A model generated the notes under the pieces. The model was not told the DNA's origin, did not search any database, and saw only the letters and a program-made list of their open reading frames with translations. The translations under genes and the position numbers were made by a program. A DNA stretch of 64,000 nucleotides from JAHEJJ01 sp965212205 (GTDB taxonomy: Bacteria; Bacteroidota; Bacteroidia; Flavobacteriales; Flavobacteriaceae): NCBI GenBank assembly GCA_965212205.1, contig CBDBUX010000011.1, positions 124,001-188,000 on the forward strand, given 5' to 3'. Positions 1-8,319 of this stretch are shown in pieces (positions within the stretch are counted from its first letter, which is position 1; the number at the start of each line of letters is the position of its first letter).

Positions 1-141
1 ACGGAAGACAAATCGGATTTGATCGTGCTGATCCATTATGCTCATACATTTCTGGAAAAACTCACTCGCGAACCGGTGGTTAAAAAAATGGCGTTTCATA
101 GCGATGTTCCCTTATTGGTTTTACCCCAAAAAGACTGTTGA
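1..141 (+). CDS. Universal stress protein, C-terminal fragment (cut by window edge)
   Basis: The reading frame is open from base 1 and stops with TGA at 139-141, giving the last 46 residues of a protein. The end (REPVVKKMAFHSDVPLLVLP) closely matches the C-terminus of the next gene (REPVIKKVAFTTHIPFLVLP), so this is the end of a second, tandem UspA-fold protein. Family knowledge: Usp proteins bind ATP or act as cytoplasmic stress-survival factors. The pair probably arose by duplication. The upstream part lies outside the window, so length and domain number are unknown. Confidence 0.75.
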   Translation, partial: TEDKSDLIVLIHYAHTFLEKLTREPVVKKMAFHSDVPLLVLPQKDC

Positions 142-165
142 ATCTTAATCTAAAAATACTGTCTG

Positions 166-1017
166 ATGCGTGTTTTATTACCTACCGATTTCTCAAAGAA
201 TGCATGGCATGCGATCAGGTATGCTGTTGATCTTTTCGAGAACATACCCTGTTCTTTTTATGTACTCCATGCACATCAATCTGCTCCCTCGAGCCTTGTG
301 AGTACTATCAATAAGGAAAGGGATACAAGATTGCATCAAATCACCCAGGATGAGGTATCACAGAAGCTTCATAAGATTGTGGCGCATTTGAAAAGTATTG
401 ATAAAACAACAGCTCATTCTTTTAAAGCCATATTGGAATCCGATTCGCTGTTAAATGCATTGGGCCGTCATATTATTGATCAGGATATCGATTTTATCTG
501 TATGGGTACCCAGGGTGCAAGCGGGCTTAAGGAGATTTTTATGGGCAGCAATACCGTAAGTGTTATAAAAAACATTAATTTTTGCCCGCTGCTTGCCATC
601 CCGGGCTCCTTTGACTTTACCAAACCTTCACAAATCGCATTTGCCACAGATTATAAACACCTTTACCAGAAGGTAGAACTCGAACCGATGATCAGCCTGG
701 CAAGGATGTGGGATGCCACTATCAGTGTGATTCATATGCCCGGAGAAGAAACCCTTGAAAAGGAAGCCAATGAACTGCGAAATCTTTTAAACAGACAGTT
801 AGATGGGATTTCACATAGCTTCGAATTGCTTGAATATCATCCCATGGTATCCTTCAGGATCAATGAATGGACCGATAGGCACAAGACCGATCTATTAGCA
901 ATGATCAACAATCAACATGGTTTTTTCAGACGTCTGCTTCGCGAACCGGTCATAAAAAAAGTAGCCTTTACTACCCATATTCCATTTTTGGTACTCCCTG
1001 AAGCAAATAACAATTGA
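166..1017 (+). CDS. Tandem-domain universal stress protein (UspA family)
   Basis: The 283-residue protein has two Usp domains. The first (about 1-145) begins MRVLLPTDFSKNA and carries the ATP-binding pattern G-2x-G-9x-G-S at G114, G117, G127 and S128. The second (about 150-283) keeps the fold ending in FLVLPE but lacks that glycine motif, so only the first half is likely to bind nucleotide. It lies 24 bases after another Usp gene, directly upstream of pta-ackA. Usp proteins are cytoplasmic and induced by starvation, oxygen limitation or heat. The neighbourhood (acetate overflow, YtxH, Hsp20) suggests a stress regulon, which is inference. The exact ligand is unknown. Confidence 0.88.
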   Translation: MRVLLPTDFSKNAWHAIRYAVDLFENIPCSFYVLHAHQSAPSSLVSTINKERDTRLHQITQDEVSQKLHKIVAHLKSIDKTTAHSFKAILESDSLLNALGRHIIDQDIDFICMGTQGASGLKEIFMGSNTVSVIKNINFCPLLAIPGSFDFTKPSQIAFATDYKHLYQKVELEPMISLARMWDATISVIHMPGEETLEKEANELRNLLNRQLDGISHSFELLEYHPMVSFRINEWTDRHKTDLLAMINNQHGFFRRLLREPVIKKVAFTTHIPFLVLPEANNN

Positions 1018-1122
1018 GTACTAGACGATCGTCTGCACTACATTGGGAGTATTTTATCAGCTTTTAAGGGAAGAATTCCATATAATTATGAGCTGAAAGA
1101 AGAAATTCGGACTCATATGTCC

Positions 1123-1130
1123 TAAATTTG
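1123..1130 (+). promoter_or_regulatory. Putative -7 box for pta-ackA
   Basis: TAAATTTG matches the Bacteroidetes -7 consensus TAnnTTTG and lies 21 bases before the pta ATG at 1152. No clear TTG/TTTG -33 element is seen at the usual distance. The box overlaps the alternative TTG start at 1128, which argues against that start. Confidence 0.45.
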
Positions 1131-1151
1131 CACTTCAAAATCATACCTCTT

Positions 1152-3248
1152 ATGAGTAAGGCGGTTTATATCGCTACCACGGCACCAAATAGTGGTAAAT
1201 CTATCGTTTCACTGGGCATGATGCATCTTCTTCTTGGAAAGGCAGCAAAAGTGGGCTATTTCAGGCCGATCATCGATGACTACGAGGCAGGTGAAATGGA
1301 CAACCATATACATACCATGATCAGCCATTTTGGTCTTAATATCACCTATCAGGAGGCTTATGCCTGCACCAGAAGTGAAGTGATTCATAAATTGAATCAG
1401 GACAAAGAGGACGAAGTGCTCGACAAGATCATTGCCGCCTACAAGGCTATTGAGGCCAAATTTGATTTCCTGCTGGTAGAAGGGACAGATTTTACCGGAG
1501 AAGGAGGTATTATCGAGTGGGATATCAATGTGCTGATGGCTAAAAATTTGGGTATTCCTACCATCATTCTGACCAGTGGCAAGGGTAAAACCATGGAGGA
1601 ATTTGTGAACGATCAATTACTGGCCTACGATTCTTTCAGGGATAAAGGTGTAGAAGTACTTATGGTGATCGCCAACAAGGTGAGGGCCGAAAATGTAAGC
1701 CTCGTCATTGAAAGGTTGATGAATGTCCTTCCCAAAAAAGTCCTGGTAGGAGCCATACCAAGGAATCCGATACTGGGTAACCCTACAATGAAAGAGATCG
1801 CAGATGCTCTGGAAGCCGAGATACTTTTTGGTTCTGAACACCTGAACAACCAATTGAGCAATATCAGTGTCGGGGCCATGCAGTTGCGAAACTACCTTAC
1901 CCATTTCAGAGAAAGTAGCCTGGTGATTACACCTGGAGATCGTGCCGACATCATCCTTGGCGCACTCCAGGCAAATCTATCGGCCAATTACCCTACGGCC
2001 TCGGGTATGGTGCTTACCGGAGGATTACGTCCGGAAGAATCGATCTTAAAACTCATTGAAGGTCTTTCGGAAATTGTTCCTATTGTTTCAGTGAAAGATG
2101 GAACTTATGCTACGGCCAATAAAGTGGGGGCCATCAAGCCGAAGATCTATGCCGAGAATACACGAAAGATCAATACCTCCATTCAGGATTTTGAGACCTT
2201 TATCCCGGTCAATGCATTGGCAGAAAAGCTTATCACCTTCGAGGCAAACGGGATTACGCCTCGTATGTTCCAATTCAATTTGTTACAGTGGGCCCGTAGC
2301 GAAAGAAAGAGGATTGTGCTTCCCGAAGGTACCGATAACAGGATACTAAGCGCTGTAAAAGAACTCATCGATAGCGATGTTGTTGATATTGTACTCCTTG
2401 GAGATCCTGCTGTCATCCTAGAAAAGATCGATCAGTTAGACCTGAAACTGGATATTAATAAGATCGAAATTATTGATCCACAGCATTCTGAGTATTTTGA
2501 AGATTATGCCGAGACCCTCTATGAGCTTAGGAAGCACAAAAACGTAAACCCAACCATGGCGCGTGACCTGATGACCGATATTTCGTATTTCGGAACCATG
2601 ATGGTCTATAAAGGACATGCAGACGGCATGGTCTCTGGTGCGGTACACACCACCCAGCACACCATACGGCCTGCCCTCCAGTTTATTAAGACCAAACCGG
2701 AAGTGTCTATCGTTTCTTCGGTTTTCTTCATGTGCCTGGAAGATCGGGTGACCGTTTATGGCGACTGTGCGATTAATCCCAATCCGAATGCCGAAGAACT
2801 TGCGGAAATCGCTATTACCTCGGCCAGTACCAGTGAATCTTTTGGTATAGAGCCAAAAATTGCGATGTTGTCTTATTCTTCAGGAGCTTCGGGTAAAGGA
2901 CAGGATGTGGAAAAGGTGAGGGAGGCTACTGCGATTGTTACCAGAAAAAACCCTGCACTAAAAGTGGAAGGACCTATTCAGTACGATGCCGCGGTAGATA
3001 TGGAGGTTGCCAAGAAAAAAATGCCGGAATCTGAAGTAGCAGGACAGGCTAGTGTGTTTATTTTTCCTGATCTCAATACAGGAAACAATACCTATAAGGC
3101 GGTGCAAAGGGAGACCGGAGCACTGGCGATCGGACCGATAATCCAGGGACTTAATAAACCCGTAAACGACCTGAGTCGTGGTAGTACAATAGATGATATT
3201 TTTAATACAGTGGTAATCACAGCCATACAGGCTCAGGGCTTGGAGTAA
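1152..3248 (+). CDS. pta: Phosphate acetyltransferase, long form
   Basis: Pta interconverts acetyl-CoA plus phosphate and acetyl phosphate plus CoA, the first step of the acetate overflow pathway. The protein is 698 residues from the ATG at 1152. It has the long-form architecture: an N-terminal P-loop domain (ATTAPNSGKS near the start), a middle DRTGG-type domain (GDRADIILGAL), and the catalytic PTA domain from about residue 380 (RKRIVLPEGTDNRIL, SSGASGKGQDVEKVREAT, FPDLNTGNNTYKAVQR). A TTG 24 bases upstream is in frame but falls inside the likely -7 promoter box. The partner ackA follows after 45 bases, so the two are probably one operon. Confidence 0.95.
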   Translation: MSKAVYIATTAPNSGKSIVSLGMMHLLLGKAAKVGYFRPIIDDYEAGEMDNHIHTMISHFGLNITYQEAYACTRSEVIHKLNQDKEDEVLDKIIAAYKAIEAKFDFLLVEGTDFTGEGGIIEWDINVLMAKNLGIPTIILTSGKGKTMEEFVNDQLLAYDSFRDKGVEVLMVIANKVRAENVSLVIERLMNVLPKKVLVGAIPRNPILGNPTMKEIADALEAEILFGSEHLNNQLSNISVGAMQLRNYLTHFRESSLVITPGDRADIILGALQANLSANYPTASGMVLTGGLRPEESILKLIEGLSEIVPIVSVKDGTYATANKVGAIKPKIYAENTRKINTSIQDFETFIPVNALAEKLITFEANGITPRMFQFNLLQWARSERKRIVLPEGTDNRILSAVKELIDSDVVDIVLLGDPAVILEKIDQLDLKLDINKIEIIDPQHSEYFEDYAETLYELRKHKNVNPTMARDLMTDISYFGTMMVYKGHADGMVSGAVHTTQHTIRPALQFIKTKPEVSIVSSVFFMCLEDRVTVYGDCAINPNPNAEELAEIAITSASTSESFGIEPKIAMLSYSSGASGKGQDVEKVREATAIVTRKNPALKVEGPIQYDAAVDMEVAKKKMPESEVAGQASVFIFPDLNTGNNTYKAVQRETGALAIGPIIQGLNKPVNDLSRGSTIDDIFNTVVITAIQAQGLE

Positions 3249-3293
3249 TACTTCGGCCAAAAAGCAACCTTTTTTGAGCTTTAAACATTCATA

Positions 3294-4595
3294 ATGAACA
3301 CTTTAATCCTTAACTCCGGTAGTTCTTCCATTAAATTTCAGCTTATTATGATGCCCGAGGAAGAAGTGATTTGCGGCGGTATCGTAGATCGGATCGGGAG
3401 TCAAAATTCGACGATAACCTACACTTATGGCACCGAAAAACACTCCGAAACATCCCAGATCCCGACGCATGAAGAAGGATTACAACATATAATAAAGATC
3501 TTACTCGGCCTAAAGACTCCAGGGGCTAATGATGTGGTAAACATAGAGGTCGTGGGACATAGAGTAGTCCATGGCGGCAGTGAATTTTCGGGCACAGTCC
3601 TTGTCAACGAGTCTGTAAAAGAGCAAATTCGGAAATACATTCCGATGGCACCACTTCATAATCCCCACAACCTTGCGGGTATTGAGATTGCGGAAAAACT
3701 CTTTCCTGACATCCCTCAATTTGCTGTATTCGACACGGCTTTCCATCAATCCATGCCCGAAATGGCGCATAAATATGCCTTACCCGATGCACTCTATCAG
3801 GATCACGGTATCCGTGCCTATGGTTTTCATGGGACAAGCCATGCCTATGTATCCAAAAAGGCGATTGAGTTTGCAGGACCACCGACCGAAAATATAGTAA
3901 GTATGCATCTTGGTAATGGATGTAGTATTACGGCAATAAAAAATGGAAAAAGTATTGATCATAGTCTGGGTTTTGCGCCTTCAAACGGACTGATCATGGG
4001 CACCAGAAGCGGCGATATAGACCATGCGATTATTTTTTACCTGCATAGGGAACTCGGTTATGAACTCAGTGATATTCAATCCCTTCTCGATAATGAAAGC
4101 GGGATGCTCGGTTTATCCGGATTTTCCGATTTGCGTGAGATTGAAGCCGAGGCAAAGAAGGGCAATCCGCAATGCCAGTTGGCCCTGGAAATGAACGCCT
4201 ATCGAATAAAAAAATATATCGGGGGCTATGCTTCGGCGATGAATGGGCTTGATATCCTGATATTTACAGCAGGAATTGGTGAAAACTCTAGTACATTGCG
4301 ATCTTTGATATGTAAGGATATGGAGTTTTTAGGAATCGAGCTTTGTGATGAGAAGAATACTATCGATTCGAAGGAAATCCGTGCTGTTTCCACCGGAAAT
4401 ATGCCGGTTAAAATTCTGATAATCCCCACCGATGAAGAAATCGAAATTGCTCGCCAGGCTTATCTTCATCACCAAAAGGCTGAGGAATGCAATTCCAAAA
4501 CACAGCTTGCTCTGTTGTTTTTAAAAACCTCATTTCGGTTCTATCATTGCTTCTCCTCCAAATATGGAGTTGTACAAGGACATTTCCGGTGTTGA
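3294..4595 (+). CDS. ackA: Acetate kinase with an unusual C-terminal tail
   Basis: AckA converts acetyl phosphate plus ADP to acetate plus ATP. The N-terminus has the phosphate-binding LNSGSSSIKFQL. Family motifs VFDTAFH, GFHGTSHAYVS, HLGNGCSITAI and MGTRSGDID follow, and TAGIGENSS lies near the end of the fold. The protein is 433 residues, whereas the family is usually near 400. The family fold ends around IPTDEEIEIARQAYL, and about 40 further residues (starting HHQKAEECNSK, rich in Phe, Ser and Cys) look unrelated to it. The tail may come from loss of the original stop. Catalytic residues appear intact, so activity is expected. Confidence 0.93.
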   Translation: MNTLILNSGSSSIKFQLIMMPEEEVICGGIVDRIGSQNSTITYTYGTEKHSETSQIPTHEEGLQHIIKILLGLKTPGANDVVNIEVVGHRVVHGGSEFSGTVLVNESVKEQIRKYIPMAPLHNPHNLAGIEIAEKLFPDIPQFAVFDTAFHQSMPEMAHKYALPDALYQDHGIRAYGFHGTSHAYVSKKAIEFAGPPTENIVSMHLGNGCSITAIKNGKSIDHSLGFAPSNGLIMGTRSGDIDHAIIFYLHRELGYELSDIQSLLDNESGMLGLSGFSDLREIEAEAKKGNPQCQLALEMNAYRIKKYIGGYASAMNGLDILIFTAGIGENSSTLRSLICKDMEFLGIELCDEKNTIDSKEIRAVSTGNMPVKILIIPTDEEIEIARQAYLHHQKAEECNSKTQLALLFLKTSFRFYHCFSSKYGVVQGHFRC

Positions 4596-4614
4596 GTACA
4601 AGGCATCATATAAT

Positions 4615-4636
4615 GAAGCCGGTTCATGAAGGCTTC
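4615..4636 (+). terminator. Weak hairpin after ackA
   Basis: GAAGCC at 4615-4620 pairs with GGCTTC at 4631-4636 across a 10-base loop. There is no T-run after it, so it may only mark the 3' end of the pta-ackA mRNA. Confidence 0.25.
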
Positions 4637-4746
4637 CGCAAATAAATATAAATAATGTTGACCCTGAATTGATCTTGGTCATTTTGGCGGCCGGTATTAA
4701 TTCTTAACTTGCTGAAAATAGTAGTAAGAATTTAAAATCTAATATC

Positions 4747-5076
4747 ATGTCAGACAATTCAGGAAGTGTATTATTGGCGTTGTTAACAGGAGCAGCAATT
4801 GGAGCAGGGATAGGTATTCTCTATGCACCCGATGAAGGTAAGGAGACCCGCAGGAAGATCAAGGAAAAAGCCTCAGAAGTATCTCATGACCTAAGCGATC
4901 GCATAGCGCATGCAAAAGAAGAGCTGACCAAGTCGGCTGAAGAGAAAAAAATGGCTTTTGATCAAAAACTTGAAGACACTATTTCCAACATGAGCTATAA
5001 GGCAGATGATATTATCGCCACATTGGAAAGAAAGCTCGAAGAGCTCAAAAAAAAGAATGCGGAACTTCAGAAATAA
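4747..5076 (+). CDS. YtxH-like small membrane protein
   Basis: The 109-residue protein has one N-terminal glycine/alanine-rich hydrophobic segment (about residues 7-27, LLALLTGAAIGAGIGILYAP). This is followed by the typical YtxH junction APDEGKETRRKI and a long, charged, probably coiled-coil helix to the end. YtxH-domain proteins are general-stress-linked membrane proteins of unknown mechanism. It lies 6 bases before a holin-like gene and forms a three-gene unit of small envelope proteins with the two genes that follow. Confidence 0.8.
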   Translation: MSDNSGSVLLALLTGAAIGAGIGILYAPDEGKETRRKIKEKASEVSHDLSDRIAHAKEELTKSAEEKKMAFDQKLEDTISNMSYKADDIIATLERKLEELKKKNAELQK

Positions 5077-5082
5077 TCGCTG

Positions 5083-5424
5083 ATGGCCTTTGAAGAAATG
5101 AAGCATCATTTATCCGAATTGGATAAAAGAGTGACTTCCTATGTTGACGATAGTCTAGAATATGTTGAGCTAAAGGGATTTAAGATCTCTATGGTTCTGG
5201 TCACCGCACTGGTTAAGTTTTTTCTCCTGGCCAGTATTGGCCTGCTGGTTATACTGCTTACAAGCATTGGGGCGGCGATAGCCATAGGTGAATCGCTGGG
5301 AGGATACGAATGGGGGTTTCTCTTGGTGGGAGGATTCTATTTGGTCTTAGGCCTCATAGTTTATGCTATGCGACGCAGTATCAACAAAGTGATCTTGCGC
5401 TTTTTTTCCAATAAATTTTTTTAG
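5083..5424 (+). CDS. Phage-holin-superfamily-like membrane protein (DUF1469 type)
   Basis: The 113-residue protein has a charged amphipathic N-terminal helix (about 1-35). Two transmembrane hairpin helices follow (about 43-68 and 75-98) and a basic C-terminal tail (RRSINKVILRFF). This layout matches the putative actinobacterial/flavobacterial holin superfamily III, which in practice consists of housekeeping membrane proteins rather than lytic holins. It sits between a YtxH-like protein and a small unknown protein with 6- and 5-base gaps, so the three are probably co-translated. The function is not known. Confidence 0.72.
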   Translation: MAFEEMKHHLSELDKRVTSYVDDSLEYVELKGFKISMVLVTALVKFFLLASIGLLVILLTSIGAAIAIGESLGGYEWGFLLVGGFYLVLGLIVYAMRRSINKVILRFFSNKFF

Positions 5425-5429
5425 AAACC

Positions 5430-5639
5430 ATGAACAAGCGATATAATTCCTTTGAGGAAATAGATGCTCAACTTAAAATTCTGGAGTTGCGCCGTGAGAT
5501 CGGTAAAGAATATGTGAAGCTCGAATGCAATACCCTAAAAAATCTCATGATTCCAAGGAACCTGGTGCGTAGTCTGGAAAGTACGTTCCAGGGTATGGTA
5601 ATTTCAATGCTGATCGGTAAACTCATAAAACGAAAATAA
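5430..5639 (+). CDS. Small conserved-looking protein of unknown function
   Basis: I do not recognise a named family. The 69-residue product starts MNKRYNSFEEIDAQLKIL and is helical and charged for its first 45 residues. It ends in a short hydrophobic stretch (FQGMVISMLIGKLI) and basic residues, so it may be membrane-associated. It begins 5 bases after the holin-like gene and is the last member of the three-gene unit with YtxH. Its placement suggests a role with those two membrane proteins, which is inference only. Confidence 0.65.
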   Translation: MNKRYNSFEEIDAQLKILELRREIGKEYVKLECNTLKNLMIPRNLVRSLESTFQGMVISMLIGKLIKRK

Positions 5640-5733
5640 CTTGGGATTTCATCAACAGGCCTCGATCTCCAGAGACCTCTTGAAATGCGGAGAAAATGAT
5701 TATTTTCATACCTAATCTATACCATTCGGGTTA

Positions 5734-6501
5734 ATGAAGATAGGGCTTGTACTCTCCGGAGGAGGTTTTAGAGGGATTGCTCAAATCGGCGTGATCAGAG
5801 CGATGGAGGAAGCGGGAATAAAAGCTACTCATGTGGCAGGTACCAGCGCCGGTGCCATCATTGGGTCGCTTTACGCCGGCGGCTATTCCTACCAGGAGAT
5901 CCTGAAATTTGTTAAGGGTGTAAATCTTTTTAGCATCTCTAAGTATGCCGTTAGCAAGCCCGGTTTTGTAGACACTGAAAAGTTCTACGAGGATTTTAAG
6001 CGACTTTTTCCTGAGGACAATTTTAGTGCTCTTGAGATTCCGATGTCAATAACAGCCACAAACATTGTTAATGGCTCCCTCAAAGTATTTACTTCGGGCC
6101 CGCTTATCAGGCCTATATTGGCCTCTGCGGCCTTTCCCGGAGTGTTTACCCCGGTTAATCTGGGAAACGAATATTACATAGACGGGGGAACCCTCAATAA
6201 CTTTCCGGTTGATCTGCTGAGGTCGAAATGTGATAAAATTATAGGGGTATATGTTAATCCGTTTCTAAAGATCCGGATTGAAGATATGAAATATTCGTAC
6301 CAGGTGCTTGAGCGTGCCTACCAGATTCGAGCTGCGAGTACATCGACCGATAAATTTAAGGACTGTGATCTGCTGATTACCCCTGAAGGGATCCAGAAAT
6401 TTGGGACCTTTTCTCAGAAAGCAGCAGAGCTTGTTTTTGATCTGGGATATCAAAGCGCCCATAAAAAAATGGCCCAGTTCATGGATCGAATCTCGAAATA
6501 A
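5734..6501 (+). CDS. Patatin-like phospholipase
   Basis: This is a bacterial patatin, a serine acyl-hydrolase of phospholipids with a Ser-Asp dyad. It has the oxyanion loop GGGFRG (residues 9-14), the nucleophile elbow GTSAG with Ser38, and the catalytic DGG motif with Asp150. The length of 255 residues is normal for the short RssA-like cytoplasmic class. No signal peptide is present. It stands alone between the small membrane-protein unit and a bidirectional terminator. The substrate cannot be read from sequence. Confidence 0.9.
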   Translation: MKIGLVLSGGGFRGIAQIGVIRAMEEAGIKATHVAGTSAGAIIGSLYAGGYSYQEILKFVKGVNLFSISKYAVSKPGFVDTEKFYEDFKRLFPEDNFSALEIPMSITATNIVNGSLKVFTSGPLIRPILASAAFPGVFTPVNLGNEYYIDGGTLNNFPVDLLRSKCDKIIGVYVNPFLKIRIEDMKYSYQVLERAYQIRAASTSTDKFKDCDLLITPEGIQKFGTFSQKAAELVFDLGYQSAHKKMAQFMDRISK

Positions 6502-6528
6502 TTTTTAGAATAGGAGCATACAAAAACA

Positions 6529-6553
6529 AAACGGCACCACTAGGGTGCCGTTT
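6529..6553. terminator. Bidirectional terminator between patatin gene and hsp20
   Basis: A perfect 10-bp stem is formed by AAACGGCACC (6529-6538) and GGTGCCGTTT (6544-6553) with a 5-base loop. T-rich sequence follows on both strands, more strongly on the minus strand. It can end both convergent genes. Confidence 0.75.
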
Positions 6554-6641
6554 CTTCGAATACCCACTGTCTACAATTTTACTACATGGACGACTATAAA
6601 TGGAGAAGACAGCAGGATATCAAATACCATATGGTTAGACC

Positions 6642-7112
6642 TTAATCGATCTCAACCTTTTTTGGTGATTGTTTCTTTTCGACCTCTTTTTTTAATAGGT
6701 CAAAACTCAGGATACCTTCTTTATAATGAGCCTTAATATCCTCTTGAATTACATTTTCGGGAAGAAGCAACGAGCGTTCGAAAGCCTTGTAGCTGAATTC
6801 GCGTCGGGTGTATTCCTCCTCTTTTTCCTCCTCTTTCACCGATTTTTCTGCGGAAATATTTAAATATCCATTATCGATGGTAATCTCAAAATCTTTTTTC
6901 TCAAAACCTGGTGCTGCTAATTCGATTTCGAAGTGGTCTTCTGTTTCCTTGATATTCAAAGCGGGTTCCCCTTTACGGCCATTCCAGAATTTATCATTCA
7001 ACAATCCGCTGCTCCAGAAACGGTTATCAAAGAAATCTTCCATGTCAAAGAAATCCGAGGTCACCAGATTGGCGAACGGTCGGTTCCTCTTTTTAAATTT
7101 TACTAGTGACAT
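6642..7112 (-). CDS. Small heat-shock protein, Hsp20 family
   Basis: This is an ATP-independent holdase chaperone of 156 residues. The alpha-crystallin domain runs from about residue 48 to 140 (FEIELAAPGFEKKDFEITID, then NGYLNISAEK) and the conserved end is AHYKEGILSF. The usual C-terminal IxI anchor is not obvious: the tail is KKVEID. It is a single gene transcribed towards the patatin gene. Its position beside Usp, YtxH and pta-ackA supports a stress-response block. No heat-shock operator was recognised upstream. Confidence 0.92.
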   Translation of the reverse strand: MSLVKFKKRNRPFANLVTSDFFDMEDFFDNRFWSSGLLNDKFWNGRKGEPALNIKETEDHFEIELAAPGFEKKDFEITIDNGYLNISAEKSVKEEEKEEEYTRREFSYKAFERSLLLPENVIQEDIKAHYKEGILSFDLLKKEVEKKQSPKKVEID

Positions 7113-7281
7113 AATCCATTACTTTTAGGTTAAACATTCAGTGGACGCCAAAGCTACCGATCAATATCGTCTGACGAAATGACGATGGTCAGTTGAATGC
7201 CATCCTTATTGCCTGATCGGTGAAACGGTTCGTGTGTAAACGCTGCCAGGCAGAAATAGTTTTGCTAGAAGTAGTAAGACA

Positions 7282-8046
7282 TTAAAACTCTAAGTCGAGG
7301 AAGACAGGGCAGTGGTCCGAACCGTAATACTGAGGTAATATTCCTGCAGATTTTACCTTAGACATTAGCGATTCACTCACCAGGAAATAATCGATACGCC
7401 AGCCTGTATTGCGCTCTCGTGCTTTAAAACGGTAACTCCAATAGGAATACGCGACTTCATTGGGCTGAAAATATCTAAAAGTATCTACAAAACCGGCCTT
7501 GATAAAGTTGTCCATCCCATCGATTTCGACCTGAGTATATCCGGCGGTTTTATTGTAATTCGATTTATCGTTTTTCAAATCAATAGGACGATGCGCCACA
7601 TTGAAATCTCCGCAAACAATTACCGGCTTGGTCTGTTCTTTGGCTTTAAGATATTCCAGAAAGTCTGCGTCCCACTGTTTGCGATAATCGAGTCTGACTA
7701 GTTGCTGGCCCGAATTGGGCACATAAACGTTTACCAGATAGAATTGTTCATAGTCCAGGCATATGATCCTGCCCTCACTGTCGTGCTTGGCAATACCCAT
7801 ATCCATAGAAATAGCGTTGGGTTCTGATAGGCTTAAGACCGCAGTACTACTGTAACCTTTTTTCTCTGCCGCGTTATGGTAGTAGTGGTAGTTGTTCAGG
7901 GGTTTAATGGCTTCCGCAGTTTCGTGATCCTGAGCCTTTGTCTCCTGCAAACACAGGATGTCTGCAGAAATCGACTTAACAGACTTAAGAAAGTCTTTCT
8001 TTACTATCGCTCTGATTCCGTTAACGTTCCACGATACAATTTTCAT
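7282..8046 (-). CDS. xth: Exodeoxyribonuclease III
   Basis: This is an AP endonuclease / 3'-5' exonuclease of base-excision repair, 254 residues. The start MKIVSWNVNGIRA is the family start. The reading frame stays open a further 96 bases upstream, but that part has no family similarity and overlaps a -7 box, so the ATG at 8046 is chosen. Catalytic motifs present are LCLQETKA (metal-binding Glu), NVYVPNSG, GDFNVAHRPID, RIDYFLVS and the terminal GSDHCPVFLDLEF (catalytic Asp-His). It is a single gene, divergent from tRNA-Val. Confidence 0.93.
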   Translation of the reverse strand: MKIVSWNVNGIRAIVKKDFLKSVKSISADILCLQETKAQDHETAEAIKPLNNYHYYHNAAEKKGYSSTAVLSLSEPNAISMDMGIAKHDSEGRIICLDYEQFYLVNVYVPNSGQQLVRLDYRKQWDADFLEYLKAKEQTKPVIVCGDFNVAHRPIDLKNDKSNYNKTAGYTQVEIDGMDNFIKAGFVDTFRYFQPNEVAYSYWSYRFKARERNTGWRIDYFLVSESLMSKVKSAGILPQYYGSDHCPVFLDLEF

Positions 8047-8085
8047 AACAGGAAGTAGATTTAAAGGCTTGTGCTGTTCCGATTT

Positions 8086-8093
8086 CAAAAGTA
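8086..8093 (-). promoter_or_regulatory. Putative -7 box for xth
   Basis: On the minus strand this reads TACTTTTG, a perfect TAnnTTTG, 39 bases before the xth ATG. No convincing -33 element is seen. It supports the shorter start at 8046. Confidence 0.4.
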
Positions 8094-8142
8094 TGAAAAT
8101 ACGCGTTATATTTGCTCTCCCGATTTGTCGGATGATATTCAC

Positions 8143-8217
8143 GGGGTATTAGCTCAGTTGGTTTAGAGCGCTGCCTTGACAGGGCAGAGGTCACTGGTTC
8201 GACTCCAGTATATCCCA
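8143..8217 (+). tRNA. tRNA-Val (anticodon GAC)
   Basis: A full cloverleaf can be drawn. The acceptor stem GGGGTAT pairs with ATATCCC (one G-T pair), the D arm is AGCTC/GAGC, and the anticodon stem CTGCC/GGCAG has loop TTGACAG with anticodon GAC at 8178-8180. The T arm is ACTGG/CCAGT with loop TTCGACT. The 3' CCA is not encoded. A strong terminator follows 6 bases later. Confidence 0.95.
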
Positions 8218-8223
8218 CAAAAC

Positions 8224-8254
8224 AGACCACCCTGAACGCGGTGGTCTTTTTTTT
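8224..8254 (+). terminator. Rho-independent terminator of tRNA-Val
   Basis: AGACCACC (8224-8231) pairs with GGTGGTCT (8240-8247) over an 8-base loop and runs into an unbroken T-run to 8254. Confidence 0.85.
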
Positions 8255-8319
8255 AAAATGACAACTTGATGAAGTCAGGGTTGTGGCACCTGGAAAATAC
8301 CGAAGTTGGGTTGTACAAT

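Noticed and set aside
1209..1904. Minus-strand open frames inside pta
   Set aside because: They are reverse-strand shadows of a conserved gene; their translations have no family character.
5083..5424. Holin-like protein as a sign of prophage
   Set aside because: No other phage gene, integrase or attachment repeat is near, and this superfamily is mostly housekeeping in Bacteroidetes.
8047..8142. N-terminal extension of xth
   Set aside because: The family begins at MKIVSWNVNG. The extension has no similarity and contains the likely -7 promoter box.
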